In this document: positions 44,950 to 55,886 of the stretch, in pieces
Position numbering within the stretch: the stretch's first letter is position 1
Layout: each line of letters begins with the position of its first letter
DNA from: Caenorhabditis elegans
Lineage: Eukaryota > Nematoda > Chromadorea > Rhabditida > Rhabditidae
Direction: 5' to 3'
Assembly: GCF_000002985.6 (NCBI RefSeq)
Contig: NC_003281.10
Span: 9,796,001-9,860,000 of the forward strand
DNA length: 64,000 nt
Notes under the pieces: model-generated
Database searches by the model: none
What the model was told of the DNA's origin: nothing
The model's input: the letters and a program-made list of their open reading frames with translations, nothing else
Program-made: the position numbers and the translations under genes

Positions 44950-47781
44950 TCTTTTGTACAAGCTATAAAAATGTATCAATTTTTTGAATGGAATTTCTGT
45001 ACTAAATAGTTTATCAAGATATGAAAGTGTCAAATAATCACGTAGTCCTTCGTTTCATCAATGTCAATATATTTCAGGTCTTCCTTCCGTCCCCTTATCT
45101 TCTGTTATTTTTGTTTTTGGTAACAAGTTTTCCGACTAGAATATAAGTCTTGAAACATTAAAAGTTCAAAACATTATAGGCTCCTACGTGTTACATTTCC
45201 GAGGCAAAAAATGGTTATGGGAAATTCTTTGAAAATCAATATTCTAGTTTTAGAGAAAAACTTCAAATTGGGACCCCTGTGAGCGTACCTACCTAGTGAC
45301 TGCTTACATAACTTGCTCATGCCCGCCTGCCTACGTGCCTACCACATACGTTTCTGGCACCTGCCTCATGGCTACCTACAGTACTACCGCGAAATTTTTT
45401 GAGTAGGTTCAAAAACTGGGCCGCGCTGAAATTGTCCAACATTGAAAAAAAAAGTTTTTTTCGTTGAATTTGAAATTCCAAAATATAAAGTTTCAAATCT
45501 TGTAAACTATGCTTCTGACATATATAAACTTCTTCAATTCCATGTAGATCATAAAGTGTTCTTTAAAAAAAAGGACAACGCCTTCTTTTTTATGAACATA
45601 TTTTTGAATATACATTCTCACGCGCATCGAGTGGCATTTCAGATTGAGTTACGTGGTAGACAAAAGGACGTTTCATTTTACAGGATCTATGACACGCCAC
45701 CATATTTTTGGTTGTTATAAAATGGGAAACACCTGCAACTATTCGAATATTCACCTTGTATATTTCCAACAGAATTCTTACGAGGCGTTACGGATCGCCT
45801 TCGCCCTCCTCCCATCCTGAATACAAGGTGTTCACACACTTCTTGTACAACGTTTGCTATGTTTTCACTACATTCTAAGTTCTTTCAATCGAAATAAATT
45901 TAATTCGGAGAATACGTAATTCAGGAAATGAACAACGGATTAAACTAACGCGACATTTAATCTTGTTCGTATGTAACTCCTTTAAAATACGAAAATATTC
46001 CTGTAAATTCGTAAAACATACTTTTGCGTTATGAAAATCTTGATAAGGCACTCATTTCTTCTAGCCAATTTGAATAACATTTAATTTTCTTGAATTTGGC
46101 AGAACAAAAGGAGAATTTACCCAAATGCAGTTATATTTATCCAAAATGACCTTGGTCCTAGCCTCATGAAATTTTAGGTCGAAGTTTGCAAAGAGTGATC
46201 AAACTTAGGTTGAACTTGAGAGCAGCATAAACCAAGCCTTGCCAAAGTCAAAAACACTTTTTTTCAAATTTTTTTTTGAGCAACCGTAATATTTTTGGTA
46301 TGATCCAGTTTCGGTAGTTCGAAAATTATTATAATTTCACAGTTATAGTTACATAAAGTACTCTTGAAACAGATTTTTTTCAGACCCCTACTTGCTCATT
46401 TCTGAAGACCCACCAACCCCTCAAACCGCTGAAATTACAAGCTTAAGGGATTAGAATGTTCAAAAATAGTTCCAACATATTAGAAGTGATAATCGTTTTT
46501 TTTTGGTCTCACAGCGAAAATAAATAAAAATAAGAGGTTTATGATAGTCCTCCGCAAGTTGTTCAATTTCTCGAAAGTTTTAGTTTAGGTTTTGGTAAGT
46601 TGCCAAAATTTCCTTCTTTCGTAGAATATATTTTTTTGTTGACTATCACGTGCTCCACTTTTTGACTGTAATTTTAAAAAATTCTAAAATCGGTGAAAAA
46701 TTAAACCAAGTTATTTGGACATTTTAGCAATGAATGAGTGACTTTAAACACTTTCCCTACTCATGATTACTCTGAAAAGGTGCAAAATTAGTATAGGAGC
46801 CTAACTTGTGAAAGAATTACGGTTTCCTTCTTTTTTTAGGAGCTTAAAACTAATCTCTGAGCGGTGTCCCCTAATTATGATTCCAGATTAATTGCAACTT
46901 GAAAAAAATGTGAAAAATGTAAATTCTCTGAAAACCGACGTAATAAACCATGTTACAAAATATGAATAGCTTCTGATACATCATTAGCACAACTGTAATT
47001 CTCTTTAATATTCCTAATTCTCTGGGTGCACACACCTCCATCTGCATCTTCAAATACCTTAAATTCTTTGCTTATCGTCGTGCTCTGTGTCTGCGTGTCT
47101 TGGAGAGCAGAAAAAGTCAAAAGTAGGCGGAGTTGATTGAGTACTGTAGAAGTGCCCGCCCAAGGAACTCGAAAAAATCAGGCAAACATCAGAGAGAGAG
47201 AGCAGTGTTTAAGAAGTGCGGTCAACTTTTGAAGACTCTCAGGAATGTTTGGAAAAAATAAATAAATATTTAAGTGACCACTTTTTATCTTTTTATTACT
47301 TTTAAAATATTATTTTATGCTCTCTATTTTTCTATCATTCTGATGCAAACTTTTCTCATTCAACACATTTTATAGCATAACTATACTGCCAGACATTCCG
47401 GTGCCACGTCATTTTTCCCTTTTTCATCGTGATTTTTGTGACTTTTCTGATTCATTTTTCGATCATGCTAAACATTATTGTGTTATCAAATTAATTTTAA
47501 AATGTTACAAATATCTTAATGAGCACCGGAAGAAAAACATAATGTTCAACGTTTACTTAATTTGTGTCTGCTTTAAATATACTAAATTTAAAAATACATT
47601 TCATGAGTTGAAAAATTTTAAATGTTGCTCTGGAATTTCTCTAATTTTTTTTCTCTGCGGCACCTTCTTTTTTGCTCACATTTATATTTTCAAATCAAAT
47701 ACTGAACCTTTTCTAACTTTTATTTACAATTCTTATCAATCACCTCAAGTTTATTTATTTTTTGCATTTTCAGAAATCAAA

Positions 47782-49669
47782 ATGCGGACGTTGATGCTCA
47801 TTATACTCTCAATTTTAATATATTTATCGTCTGCAAAACCAGTTTTCGGTCCGATCGGAGTCGTTGAAAAGCACAAAATCGCCAAAATGCTGCAGAACGA
47901 ACAGTAAGTGGCTCATAAAAATTAAAAATCTTGAAATTTTCTCGTCCGATCACGTGGTCTCATATTACTTCTGTCCGCGGTCACTTTACGGCTTTTTAGG
48001 CAAATAAATTCTTTCTATGCTTCCATACACACAACATACACTTCCACTCGTCTTTTGGTAGTCGGAAATGCGTCATTTTTGTGTATTTTTGTGACAAACC
48101 ATTTTTCAAACTGAAATCACTTTTTTTCTCGTATTTCTATTGAATGCAGTTGTGACTTTTATGAGGTTTAATTTTGAAATATGTAGTATGTGATGGAACA
48201 AAATGTGCACTTACAGTTTTAAGCTATATTTATTCGTGAGAAATTTGATTCAAATGATGGAAAATGGGTCGTAACATTTGCGCGGGAATTCGAAAAAAAA
48301 GTGCTAGAGAAGCGGTCATTCTTCTATCATTTAAATCAAAGTCTCTCATACTCAATTTCAAATTTGCGCGTGAAATCCAATACATCATATTTTACGCGCA
48401 AGTTCACAATTGACGGGTGCGTAATATATACTTTGTTATTTAGGTAATATTCGCGAGTTAATCATTTAATCTTTCTGTCCCTGTATAGTTTTTATGAGCT
48501 GTTTTGTAATATATTTCTAAAAGTCACGTTTCTAGACGCAGCTGACTCGAATGAATTTTCAGCGAAACGAGAAGAATTCGAGCGATGCGTGATAGAAGCA
48601 CTCTTGTGTCCCCCCGGGTAATCGGCTCACAGTACGTCCATTTCATGGTCATCACTAGGACTTTGGAACTTTTGAAATTCTTCCTCTATTTATTCCCTTT
48701 CTTGCCGGATTATAACACGTAAACCGATGTTTAGGGTGTAACGAAATAGTACACATTCAACTTGTTTTTCTATATGAGTTGTTTTAATGACAAGTTTTTC
48801 GACTTTTCAAAAACCCAAGGGGACAGGGAAGAATGAAAGTTTGAATATTACTATTTTTTGAAATCATCAAATGTTTCTTTAAAGGCACATGCTTTTTTTT
48901 GGCTAGGTCTCACCGCGGTATTTCGGTATACGACAGTGTTCCTATGCCGTATAATCGGATGTTTATAAAATTTCAAATTTTAGAAAAATTTTCAAAAAAG
49001 TTGAATTCTTTCTAGTCTAGAATTCTCATCATTCTGAAATGATATTTCCTCACACTCGAACTTTGTCCCATGTTTCAACGAAATTCTCCGAAACCGGAGT
49101 GTCTCCACGAAAATTGGTGCACCTTGTCCCCCATCCTAATCCGATTAGACTGTTTTCTTGTTTAATTAATTTGTATTAAATGACGTCTAAACTGTATCTT
49201 TTTCCAGAAAATCATTGCAAATGCTTGAAGAGGAACAAGCTCTTTTGGAAAAAGTCGTGGAAACTTTAAGTAACGATATTGAAGAGAAGGAGGAAAAGAT
49301 TGAGAAGTTGAGAAGATGTAAGTTTGAAATATTTTATATTTTGATTTATTTTGAAATTTGGATTTTAGTCTAACTATAAATCATCCCCACAGTTTTTGAA
49401 ATCTTACAAAGTTGTCAAGAAAAAGTTTTGCAAAATATGCCAAGTTTTGCCATAATGTCATTTTTGGTAGATTTCCGAAATGGCTAAAAACTGAGTAATT
49501 GGTATTTTTGCTTGTAGGAAGCTCTAAAAAGAAACTACAGTAACCCAAACCAATGTCTTCATTAAATACATTTTCAGCATATACAAATGGAAATGGTGCA
49601 TTAGCAAACATTTATGAAGACTATCGTAGTGGTTTCAAGAGTGGAATCGGTGCTCGTCCAGGCCGATGA
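47782..49669 (+). CDS. Secreted 107-aa protein, candidate peptide precursor
   Basis: Three exons: 47782-47903, 49208-49317 and 49578-49669 (324 bp, 107 aa). The ATG follows TTTTCAGAAATCAA, a likely trans-splice acceptor. MRTLMLIILSILIYLSSA is a clear signal peptide, cleaved before KPVFGP. A charged, heptad-like middle (LEEEQALLEKVVETLSNDIE then EKEEKIEKL) ends in a dibasic RR. A 30-residue C-terminal segment, SYTNGNGALANIYEDYRSGF then KSGIGARPGR, closes the protein. The layout (signal peptide, spacer, dibasic site, peptide ending Gly-Arg) is what a neuropeptide or peptide-hormone precursor looks like, and Gly-Arg could give a C-terminal proline amide. No family match recalled. It might instead be a secreted structural protein. 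Confidence 0.7.
48880..48935. repeat. Repeat arm in first intron of secreted protein gene
   Basis: TTTCTTTAAAGGCACATGC ... GCTAGGTCTCACCGCGGTATTTCGGT resembles one arm of the PAN3-intron inverted repeat. The 1.3-kb intron holds nothing else recognised. Confidence 0.5.
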
Positions 49670-50009
49670 GAGCATCTTTTCTCTCAATTGCACAACATTC
49701 ACATTCATCACATCATTTAACAATTTTCAACTGATCGTCTTCAAATCATTACGGGTTATCACATTCACGACGGATCTCTGTTCCACATAATAAATAAAAG
49801 ATCGTCTAATATTTTTTATTTGAATAAAAACTGTTGAAGCTTTATTCTCGAAATTATTTTAATGAGATACAAAAAATAAGTAATGTCGTGGTTCAGTGTT
49901 GCATTTTTCTTGGCAGAAACACAAAAAATATTTCAAAAATGGTTAAAGTATCATAATTTCAATGAATATTTTCATTGTTATATACCCTAATTGAATTTAA
50001 AAACTGAAT

Positions 50010-50275
50010 AATACAGTAATCCTTTAAATGACTACTGTAGTGTTGATTTACGGTCTCGATTTTTGGAATGAATCAAAATCATTTATTATCACAATTTATT
50101 ATGAATAGAATATTAAAGTTAAGCAAATAATGAGAAAATAATTCTAAAAAACGAAGGAGGATAGATTATCGCTGCTCCAGCTCGTAAATCGACCCAGGCG
50201 CTACAGTAGTCATTTAAAGGATTACTGTAGTTTTCGGTACGAGATATTTTGGGCGTCAAATATGCTGCACAATAC
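50010..50275. repeat. Inverted repeat with CTACAGTAGTCATTTAAAGGATTACTGTAG arms
   Basis: ACAGTAATCCTTTAAATGAC followed by TACTGTAGTG and GATTTACGG (about 50014-50060) is the reverse complement of AAATCGACCCAGGCGCTACA followed by GTAGTCATTTAAAGGATTACTGTAG (about 50187-50233). Related to 41100-41210. It lies between the secreted protein gene and the next gene. Confidence 0.75.
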
Positions 50276-50457
50276 GTTTTCTCTAATTTGCGAAATTAAA
50301 CATTTTCAAACAACTGAAGTTAATAATTTTTGAAATCCGTGAACTTTATATCTTGTTTATACATCTTGAAATGTTTTATCCCCCCTTTTATAAAAAATAA
50401 TCAATTCTTAATTTAAAACGTTTCGAAATTAAACGATTTAAGCTCGACTGCTCAAAA

Positions 50458-51567
50458 ATGGAGCTGAGCCCGAATTTGAAAAGTAACTTGAACAGCGAAA
50501 TGAACGATTTGGTACAACAAGTGAGTTTCATGATTTCTAATTTTTAAGCAGACGTATTTTTTATTATTTTAAGGCAGAAGAATGGGCTCAATCTCAACAT
50601 CGTTCAGCTTCTCCTGGTGCATTGAAAGATCCGAAACTTTGTGCAATTTACAAAATGATTCTACAAAATTCGGCTCTACTTTTAATCGAAAAATCTGGTG
50701 TAAAAACTGTGGAAGAGTTTCAAAAAGTATTCGGACCAATTATTGAAGAACAGAAAAACAAAGAAGATGAGATTATCGAATTTGAGGAATTCGAGGAAAT
50801 TGAGAAAGCCCGAGCAGAACTAGCTTCTCCAACTTCATTTACAAAATATTCGATGATGCTCGACGAGCCATTGTCTGCGTCTCCTTTCAATCGTCGCCGA
50901 ACCTCTTTGTTCTCGGATCTTCATGTACTGTCACCAATTGCTTCAGCATCTAGTGAATCTTTTGAGAAACCTAAAAGATTTGCTTCGTCCACTCAACACG
51001 CTAAAAAATCTTTTGTCACAGTGGAATCTACTAGAACTCCGTGGAGAAGATCAAACTCGATGTATCTGGAAGATGTGCTCAACAGAACAATTAATACGGT
51101 TTGTGAATAGTTTGGTTGAGGCTCTCGATTTTGGGAGAGGTGTCTGTCATAAAATTGAGAATATCGTATTTCCATAATCGTTTTGACATGCTTTCTTAAA
51201 GGCACAGATTGGTTCAGATGGGTCTCGGCGCGCAAAAAATTTATGGTAGTCTTTTTTTTTTAAATATTTTCAGCTTCTTCCTCGTTTATTTTTCTTGCAT
51301 TTCTGAATAAAATTTCTTTTAGCCACTATTTTAAAAAATTTTTCCGAAAAAAAGACTACCGTAAACTTTTTGCGCGCCGGGACCCATCAGAATCAACACT
51401 TGCGCCTTTTTACAATAAAACATTTATTCCAGCCACTGAAGTCCCACAGTGCTTCAAGACTGAATCATTTGACACCATCACCTCGTCCTGGAGAAACGCC
51501 ATTGGAGAATCGAGCGAGTAGATTGAGACGAATGAAAATCGAAGAGAAAATGAATGAAAACTTCTAA
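50458..51567 (+). CDS. Ser/Thr-Pro-rich protein of 240 aa, unknown
   Basis: Three exons: 50458-50520, 50574-51098 and 51433-51567 (723 bp, 240 aa). Residues about 30-75 look helical (LCAIYKMILQNSALLLIEKS, VEEFQKVFGPIIEEQ), then an acidic stretch (EIIEFEEFEEIEKARAE). The rest is disordered and rich in SP/TP and R-x-x-S sites: ELASPTSF, LSASPFNRRRTSLF, LHVLSPIAS, TRTPWRRSNS, LTPSPRPGETP. The end is basic, then acidic (ENRASRLRRMKIEEKMNENF). Multiple minimal CDK sites suggest cell-cycle phosphorylation (inference). I do not recognise the family. The second intron holds an inverted repeat. Convergent with the bL36m gene (127 bp between stops); AATAAA is at about 51595. Confidence 0.75.
51195..51415. 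repeat. Inverted repeat in intron, GGCGCGCAAAAA arms
   Basis: AAAGGCACAGATTGGTTCAG then ATGGGTCTCGGCGCGCAAAAA (about 51199-51239) pairs with TTTTTGCGCGCCGGGACCCA and TCAGAATCAACACTTGCGCCTTT (about 51368-51411). The inner arms TGGTAGTCTTTTTT and AAAAAAGACTACCG extend the stem. It lies in intron 2 of the S/T-P-rich gene. Confidence 0.85.
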
Positions 51568-51694
51568 AATTTCTAAAAAAGAGCCATATTAATGAATAAA
51601 GTATTGTGTAAAATAAAAAAGCCTTCGTAAATACAAATTTATTAGTGCTACAGTGGCCTAAAACAATAAAGAAATAACAAAACAAGTCGACAGA

Positions 51695-52110
51695 TTACCA
51701 AAGCTTCTTCACATCGAACACTTCACGAGCCTTGTGCCGGGGATTCTCATTGCATTCTACGTGAAGACGACCCTCGACACGAAGAAAGTAGCAACTGCGG
51801 CAACGCAACTTCAGACGCGATTTCACCTGAAAATTAAAGTTTTAGAAAAAAAAACCAGACTGAGAAAAAATATGATTTTTGATTTTAAAATGCGGGGGTT
51901 TCTCACATTATATTTTTATTAGTTTTTATTTCACATTTCGTCTGTAAGCTTGATTTTTGAACTGAATAGCTTTTCGACGAACTACTAATTAACTTTTTAA
52001 AAACTAACTTTAAATCCAGCGGTTTCCTGACACATGGGATTTCTGACAGCAAGAAGTTGCCGGATGATGGAATTTCCTTGCGAAAGAGTTCGGTTTAATA
52101 CTCCGGACAT
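51695..52110 (-). CDS. mrpl-36: Mitochondrial ribosomal protein bL36m
   Basis: Large-subunit protein of the mitochondrial ribosome. Two exons on the minus strand: 52110-52009 and 51826-51695 (234 bp, 77 aa). The N-terminal 34 residues (MSGVLNRTLSQGNSIIRQLL...) are a basic, amphipathic presumed mitochondrial presequence. The mature part VKSRLKLRCRSCYFLRVEGR, LHVECNENPRHKAREV has the bL36 zinc-ribbon C-x2-C...C-x4-H. The exon junction sits just before the conserved domain. CAG lies near the ATG (TTTTCAGCAAA on the minus strand), as for trans-spliced genes. The symbol follows the ribosomal protein family name. Confidence 0.88.
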
Positions 52111-53189
52111 TTTGCTGAAAATATGAAATTATTAAGTATTTTATTTGTATTTTTAATGTTCAAAAAATCTTAGAGTTTGAAGAAAAGGAAAAAGGAAACA
52201 AATAATTAATCAAAAAACCAGAGAAAAAGAAAAAAACATTAAAAAAAGAAATTGCAAGTGCGCTCAATTGAAACAGGTATGAGAGAGTGGAGACGCAGAG
52301 ACATCGCATCAGTCAGACGACTCTTCTCGGGAGAAGAAGACAGCGCCGTGCTTAAATATTCTTACTGTATTTTTATATTTTCAGAGAAATTGGCGTTTTT
52401 ATTTTTTAATTTTCTTTTGATTTCTTGTTTTTTGTGTTTTCTCAGTAAATGTTTGAAGAAACGGCCGGCTTTGTGAAATTTTGCAACGGAAACACTTTTC
52501 TAGACCTCTTAAAATTTGTTTTCAAAGCGCTATTGTTTTGTTTCTAGTTTGATTATCATGTAATACTATTCTATGTTTCTCATGATCAACGAACCAATGT
52601 AAAATTCAAGATTCAATTTACAATTCAATTTACGAAAAAAAAGTGAATTTTATTATTTTTCCTTTTTCCTTTTGTCGACAAAACTGAAAATAAGAATTTA
52701 TTATCCTCGAAATGTCACACAAATGCCTCAACCAGAAGAAGTTTAGAGGATTCAAAGTGCCGAAAATCATTCGCTTCGTTTATCTAATTTGAATTTCGCG
52801 CTAAAATAAGATTTGTGGAATCCTCGGCCGTGTACTACTCTCGGACAAATTCATTTTTAGATTTTAGGAGATTTTCGTTTTTTTCTCATGATTTTACTTA
52901 ATTTCTTTTGATTTTTATTTCAAAGGCTATATGTAGGTTTGTAAATGCGTTTTAAATTGAATATCAGTTCAATAACGCTTAAAAACAATCATAAATCCCG
53001 TTCTTCTGATAAATAACTTCAAAAATCAGTTCGTTCATTTTCCTATGTTTTTATTGAATAAATAGTACGATTGTGTTCTAAGTTTTCCATTTTCATTAGG
53101 AAAACACGAAAAGTCGTGAAAAAATAGAAGCTGAATTCGCTTTTTTAAAAATTATTTGATTTTCCTGATAAACATCTGGATTACCGAAT

Positions 53190-53700
53190 TACACACCTGG
53201 AATCACTCCGGCCAGTGGAGCGCACTTGCACACCCCCCGCTTTTCTCAAACTACAGCGGCTGCAGCGGCTTTCCTATATCTTCACCAAGAATGGTGTGAA
53301 ATTCTGTGTTCAGTTGGCGCAGTGGGTAGCGCGCTCCGTTTGGTAGAAACACTATTTGGTTCGATTCTATGTAGGGTGTTTCTTTTTTTTTTTGTTAAAG
53401 TTTCACTTTTCTTTTTTTTTTTCCGGATGAAACTTATTTTTTGACAACTTTTAGCCCCTCAAAAAGCTCTGATAAAAGGCTTAGACGTCAGGTCCCAAAA
53501 TTGAAAAAAAAAGTTCCAAAATTTTTATTAATTTTTTTTGTTTTTTTCTTTGTGAAGTTTTTTTTTGTAAATTCGATGAAAATCGAACGTTCCTTATGAA
53601 GGCACCCTTAAAGAATACAAGCTGGAGTAAAACCAGTGAGAAAAGCGGGGGTGTGCAAGTGCGCTCCGCTGGCCGGAGTGATTCCAGGTGTGCAATTCCG
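53190..53700. mobile_element. Inverted-repeat (MITE-like) element, about 510 bp
   Basis: Left end (about 53190-53251): ACACACCTGGAATCACTCCG then GCCAGTGGAGCGCACTTGCA and CACCCCCCGCTTTTCTC. Right end (about 53637-53697) is its near-perfect reverse complement: GAGAAAAGCGGGGGTGTGCA then AGTGCGCTCCGCTGGCCGGA and GTGATTCCAGGTGTG. Arms are about 60 bp; the interior is T-rich and includes a tRNA-like segment. No transposase is encoded, so it is non-autonomous. Confidence 0.88.
53312..53373 (+). other. tRNA-like segment (A box and B box), pseudo-tRNA or SINE head
   Basis: AGTTGGCGCAGTGGGTAGCG resembles a tRNA D-arm/A box. About 33 bases on, TTTGGTTCGATTCTATG carries GGTTCGATTC, the B-box/T-loop consensus. 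I cannot fold a convincing acceptor stem, so it is probably a tRNA-derived pseudogene or SINE promoter region inside the inverted-repeat element. Confidence 0.5.
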
Positions 53701-55886
53701 TTAGCGTATAAACATCGAAAAAGTGAAAAATGCCACCCTTGGCATCAACTTAATTCCTAGCCTCAACCAAAAATGTTCGTGTTTCTGTCTAAAAAATTTT
53801 ACTTTTTTCGTTTTTCGATCTCAAAAAAAAATGTTTTGTTCCGGATTCAGGCCTAGTCTAGTCTAGTAATTACCTCGAATTATTCATTTTATGGATTTCC
53901 TTCAATATTTTCCGATATCATCGACCCCTGTCTAGCCTATAGGCACTATAGTTATCTTCCAATATATCCCTCTATTCTGCCCACGTGTAGTTCTTGATGC
54001 GACACAATAATGTCCTTTCATATCCGTTTTTCTCAGTTACCATCCATCTTTTCTCTACATTCCTGCAATAACCTTGGGCCGATTGTTTCCTTCTTGGATC
54101 GATTCCCGCTATCAAGCTCTCTTTTTTTGCCCATTTACTGCCGCATCGTAATTTCGTTATCAAATACATTTTTGTCACTTATGTCATTCCTTTTTGACCT
54201 CGATTTGTAGTCACGAAAAACCCTAATTTCTCGTGTGTTTTGTTCAATTGTTTATTTACCTTTGAACAAACAGGAATTATTTGTCATTCTTTTCCAATAA
54301 GTTCAATTATCATCTTTTATCATTCTTATCATATTTAATATCTTAAAAGTTCCGATGCCCTTGCAAGCTATACTCCGCCTATTAATTGGATGAAATATCC
54401 CAGAGACCCTGATCTAGGTGTCTGCGCAAATGATCAGGTCATACGTGAGACCGTTAAAAGTTCATTTTTTGATGTTTGCCAAACAAAAGCTCGTTTTCAT
54501 AAGATGAAAATTGAATTTTTCGATTTTCTGTAGTTTTCTCCCAGAACATGACAGAAAATAGTTCCAATATACTTACCAAATGTAACAGTAAAAAAATGTA
54601 TAGAATTCCTCTAATTTTTAATGAGAATTTACCAGAAAAAAGAAGACCTAATTTTGCACTATTTCCGGCTAGAGTAATTGGTTTTTTTGGAGGAAAAATG
54701 TCTGAAAACGCAAAACATTTAAAACTAGGTTATCAATTTGCGCGGGATAAATAATTTAGCCCTTTTTCTTTGAAAAAATTTAGAAAATTTCTAAAATTTT
54801 TTAAAGAGTTATATCCAGTATTTATTGAGACTTTTTAATGGTTATCGATAATGGTGAGCCTCACCCAAAATCTTGAGCCTCAACCAAAATCGTAATGTTT
54901 ATCAAAATTTCCTGATTTCCCACAATCGTCTTATTACAGGAATTTTTCTAAATCTGACCGAAACTGTTCATTTTGTTCAATGATCACAGAACCTAACCAA
55001 TCTGTTATTGTCCCTCTCTATTCAATTTCGTGTGTTTCCTCTCTTTTCCAAAATAGGTTATTTTCAATCGATGGTTCACTTGTTTGTGACTCGCCCGTGG
55101 AGGTCATGAAGTCGAAACACTATTTGCTTCATTTAAATCTAAGAATATTCTAAAATTAAAATTCTTTTTCAACTTATTTATTCTCCCACCTCACCCCACC
55201 TCAAAATGCAGTCGTCTTATCGGCGAACTCTGGAATAGTTCTCTGGTTTCAGATGCGAGTGGAGTGGAAGAGAGTGGCATGATTCTTTGATTGAGAGGAA
55301 AATGGATCGCATTTCAGTTTTCCACTTCACGAACTTTTCAAATTGTAAATTATAGTCCATTAAAAAAAATAGTAACGTTATTTTACTTCATTGTTTTCGA
55401 GGTTTTGAACAGCTATAAAATTTGTTAGAAGCTTGAGAAAAGTTTGGTTTTTTAATTCCAAAAAATCAACCGTTAATTTTAAAATCTTGCTCATTCGTTC
55501 ACTACAATCCAAAATGGTCTAGTTCAGTTTTATTTGTTTGTTTAGATGTAAAAGTTGCCAACGCATAGACTTTCTCCTTCTCCTCGTCCATTTTTCATCG
55601 TTTTCCTTCCCTACTTGCATTTTTCCGGTCGCCCCTCGTGCTCTTCAGCTCCCTATGAGCGCCTTGACGTGTTCGTCATCCGGCCGTCTTTCTCCTCACA
55701 TCTCCGCCAGCTCCTTCTCATTTTTCTCTGCCGGTTTTGTTTGTGTGCCTCTTCTTCTTTTTTGAATCTGTGAAAAGCTTCTTCTTCTTCTTTTTTTGCA
55801 CGAAATCTCTCTTCCTTACTCCTGAATTCTTTTGATTTTACTATCTTTTGCAGGGTCCCCATCTCCGCGCGCACGTCTTCACAGAA

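Larger units (their letters stand above)
42312..47781. other. Repeat-rich 5.5-kb intergenic region
   Basis: Apart from the repeats listed separately, this is AT-rich DNA without a supported gene. A GCCTACC-rich stretch is at about 45285-45385 (CCTACCTAGTGACTGC, GCCCGCCTGCCTACGTGCCT). Nearby, CACCTTGTATATTT (about 45751) and ATACAAGGTGTTC (about 45821) form a short inverted pair. The open frame 45442-45720 sits inside this repeat-like DNA and has no family features. GAGAGAGAGAG is at about 47191-47201. Confidence 0.5.
52111..55886. other. 3.8-kb intergenic region
   Basis: Divergent promoters for bL36m (minus) and the citrate carrier (plus). Besides the inverted-repeat element at 53190-53700 it is AT-rich. 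CTAGTCTAGTCTAG is at about 53855-53868. GTGAGCCTCACCCAAAATC at 54854 resembles text at 18330-18356 and 58768. A pyrimidine-rich segment (55565-55830) probably belongs to the citrate carrier 5' region, ending TTTTGCAG at about 55854. Open frames here lack family features. Confidence 0.5.

Noticed and set aside
45442-45720. 92-codon plus-strand open frame
   Set aside because: It lies beside GCCTACC-rich and inverted repeat text, has low-complexity Lys/Phe composition, and has no splice context or family similarity.
47401-47781. Upstream extension of the secreted protein frame
   Set aside because: The extension is Phe/Lys/Asn-rich non-coding-like text. A TTTTCAG acceptor and a clean signal peptide at the 47782 ATG make that the start.
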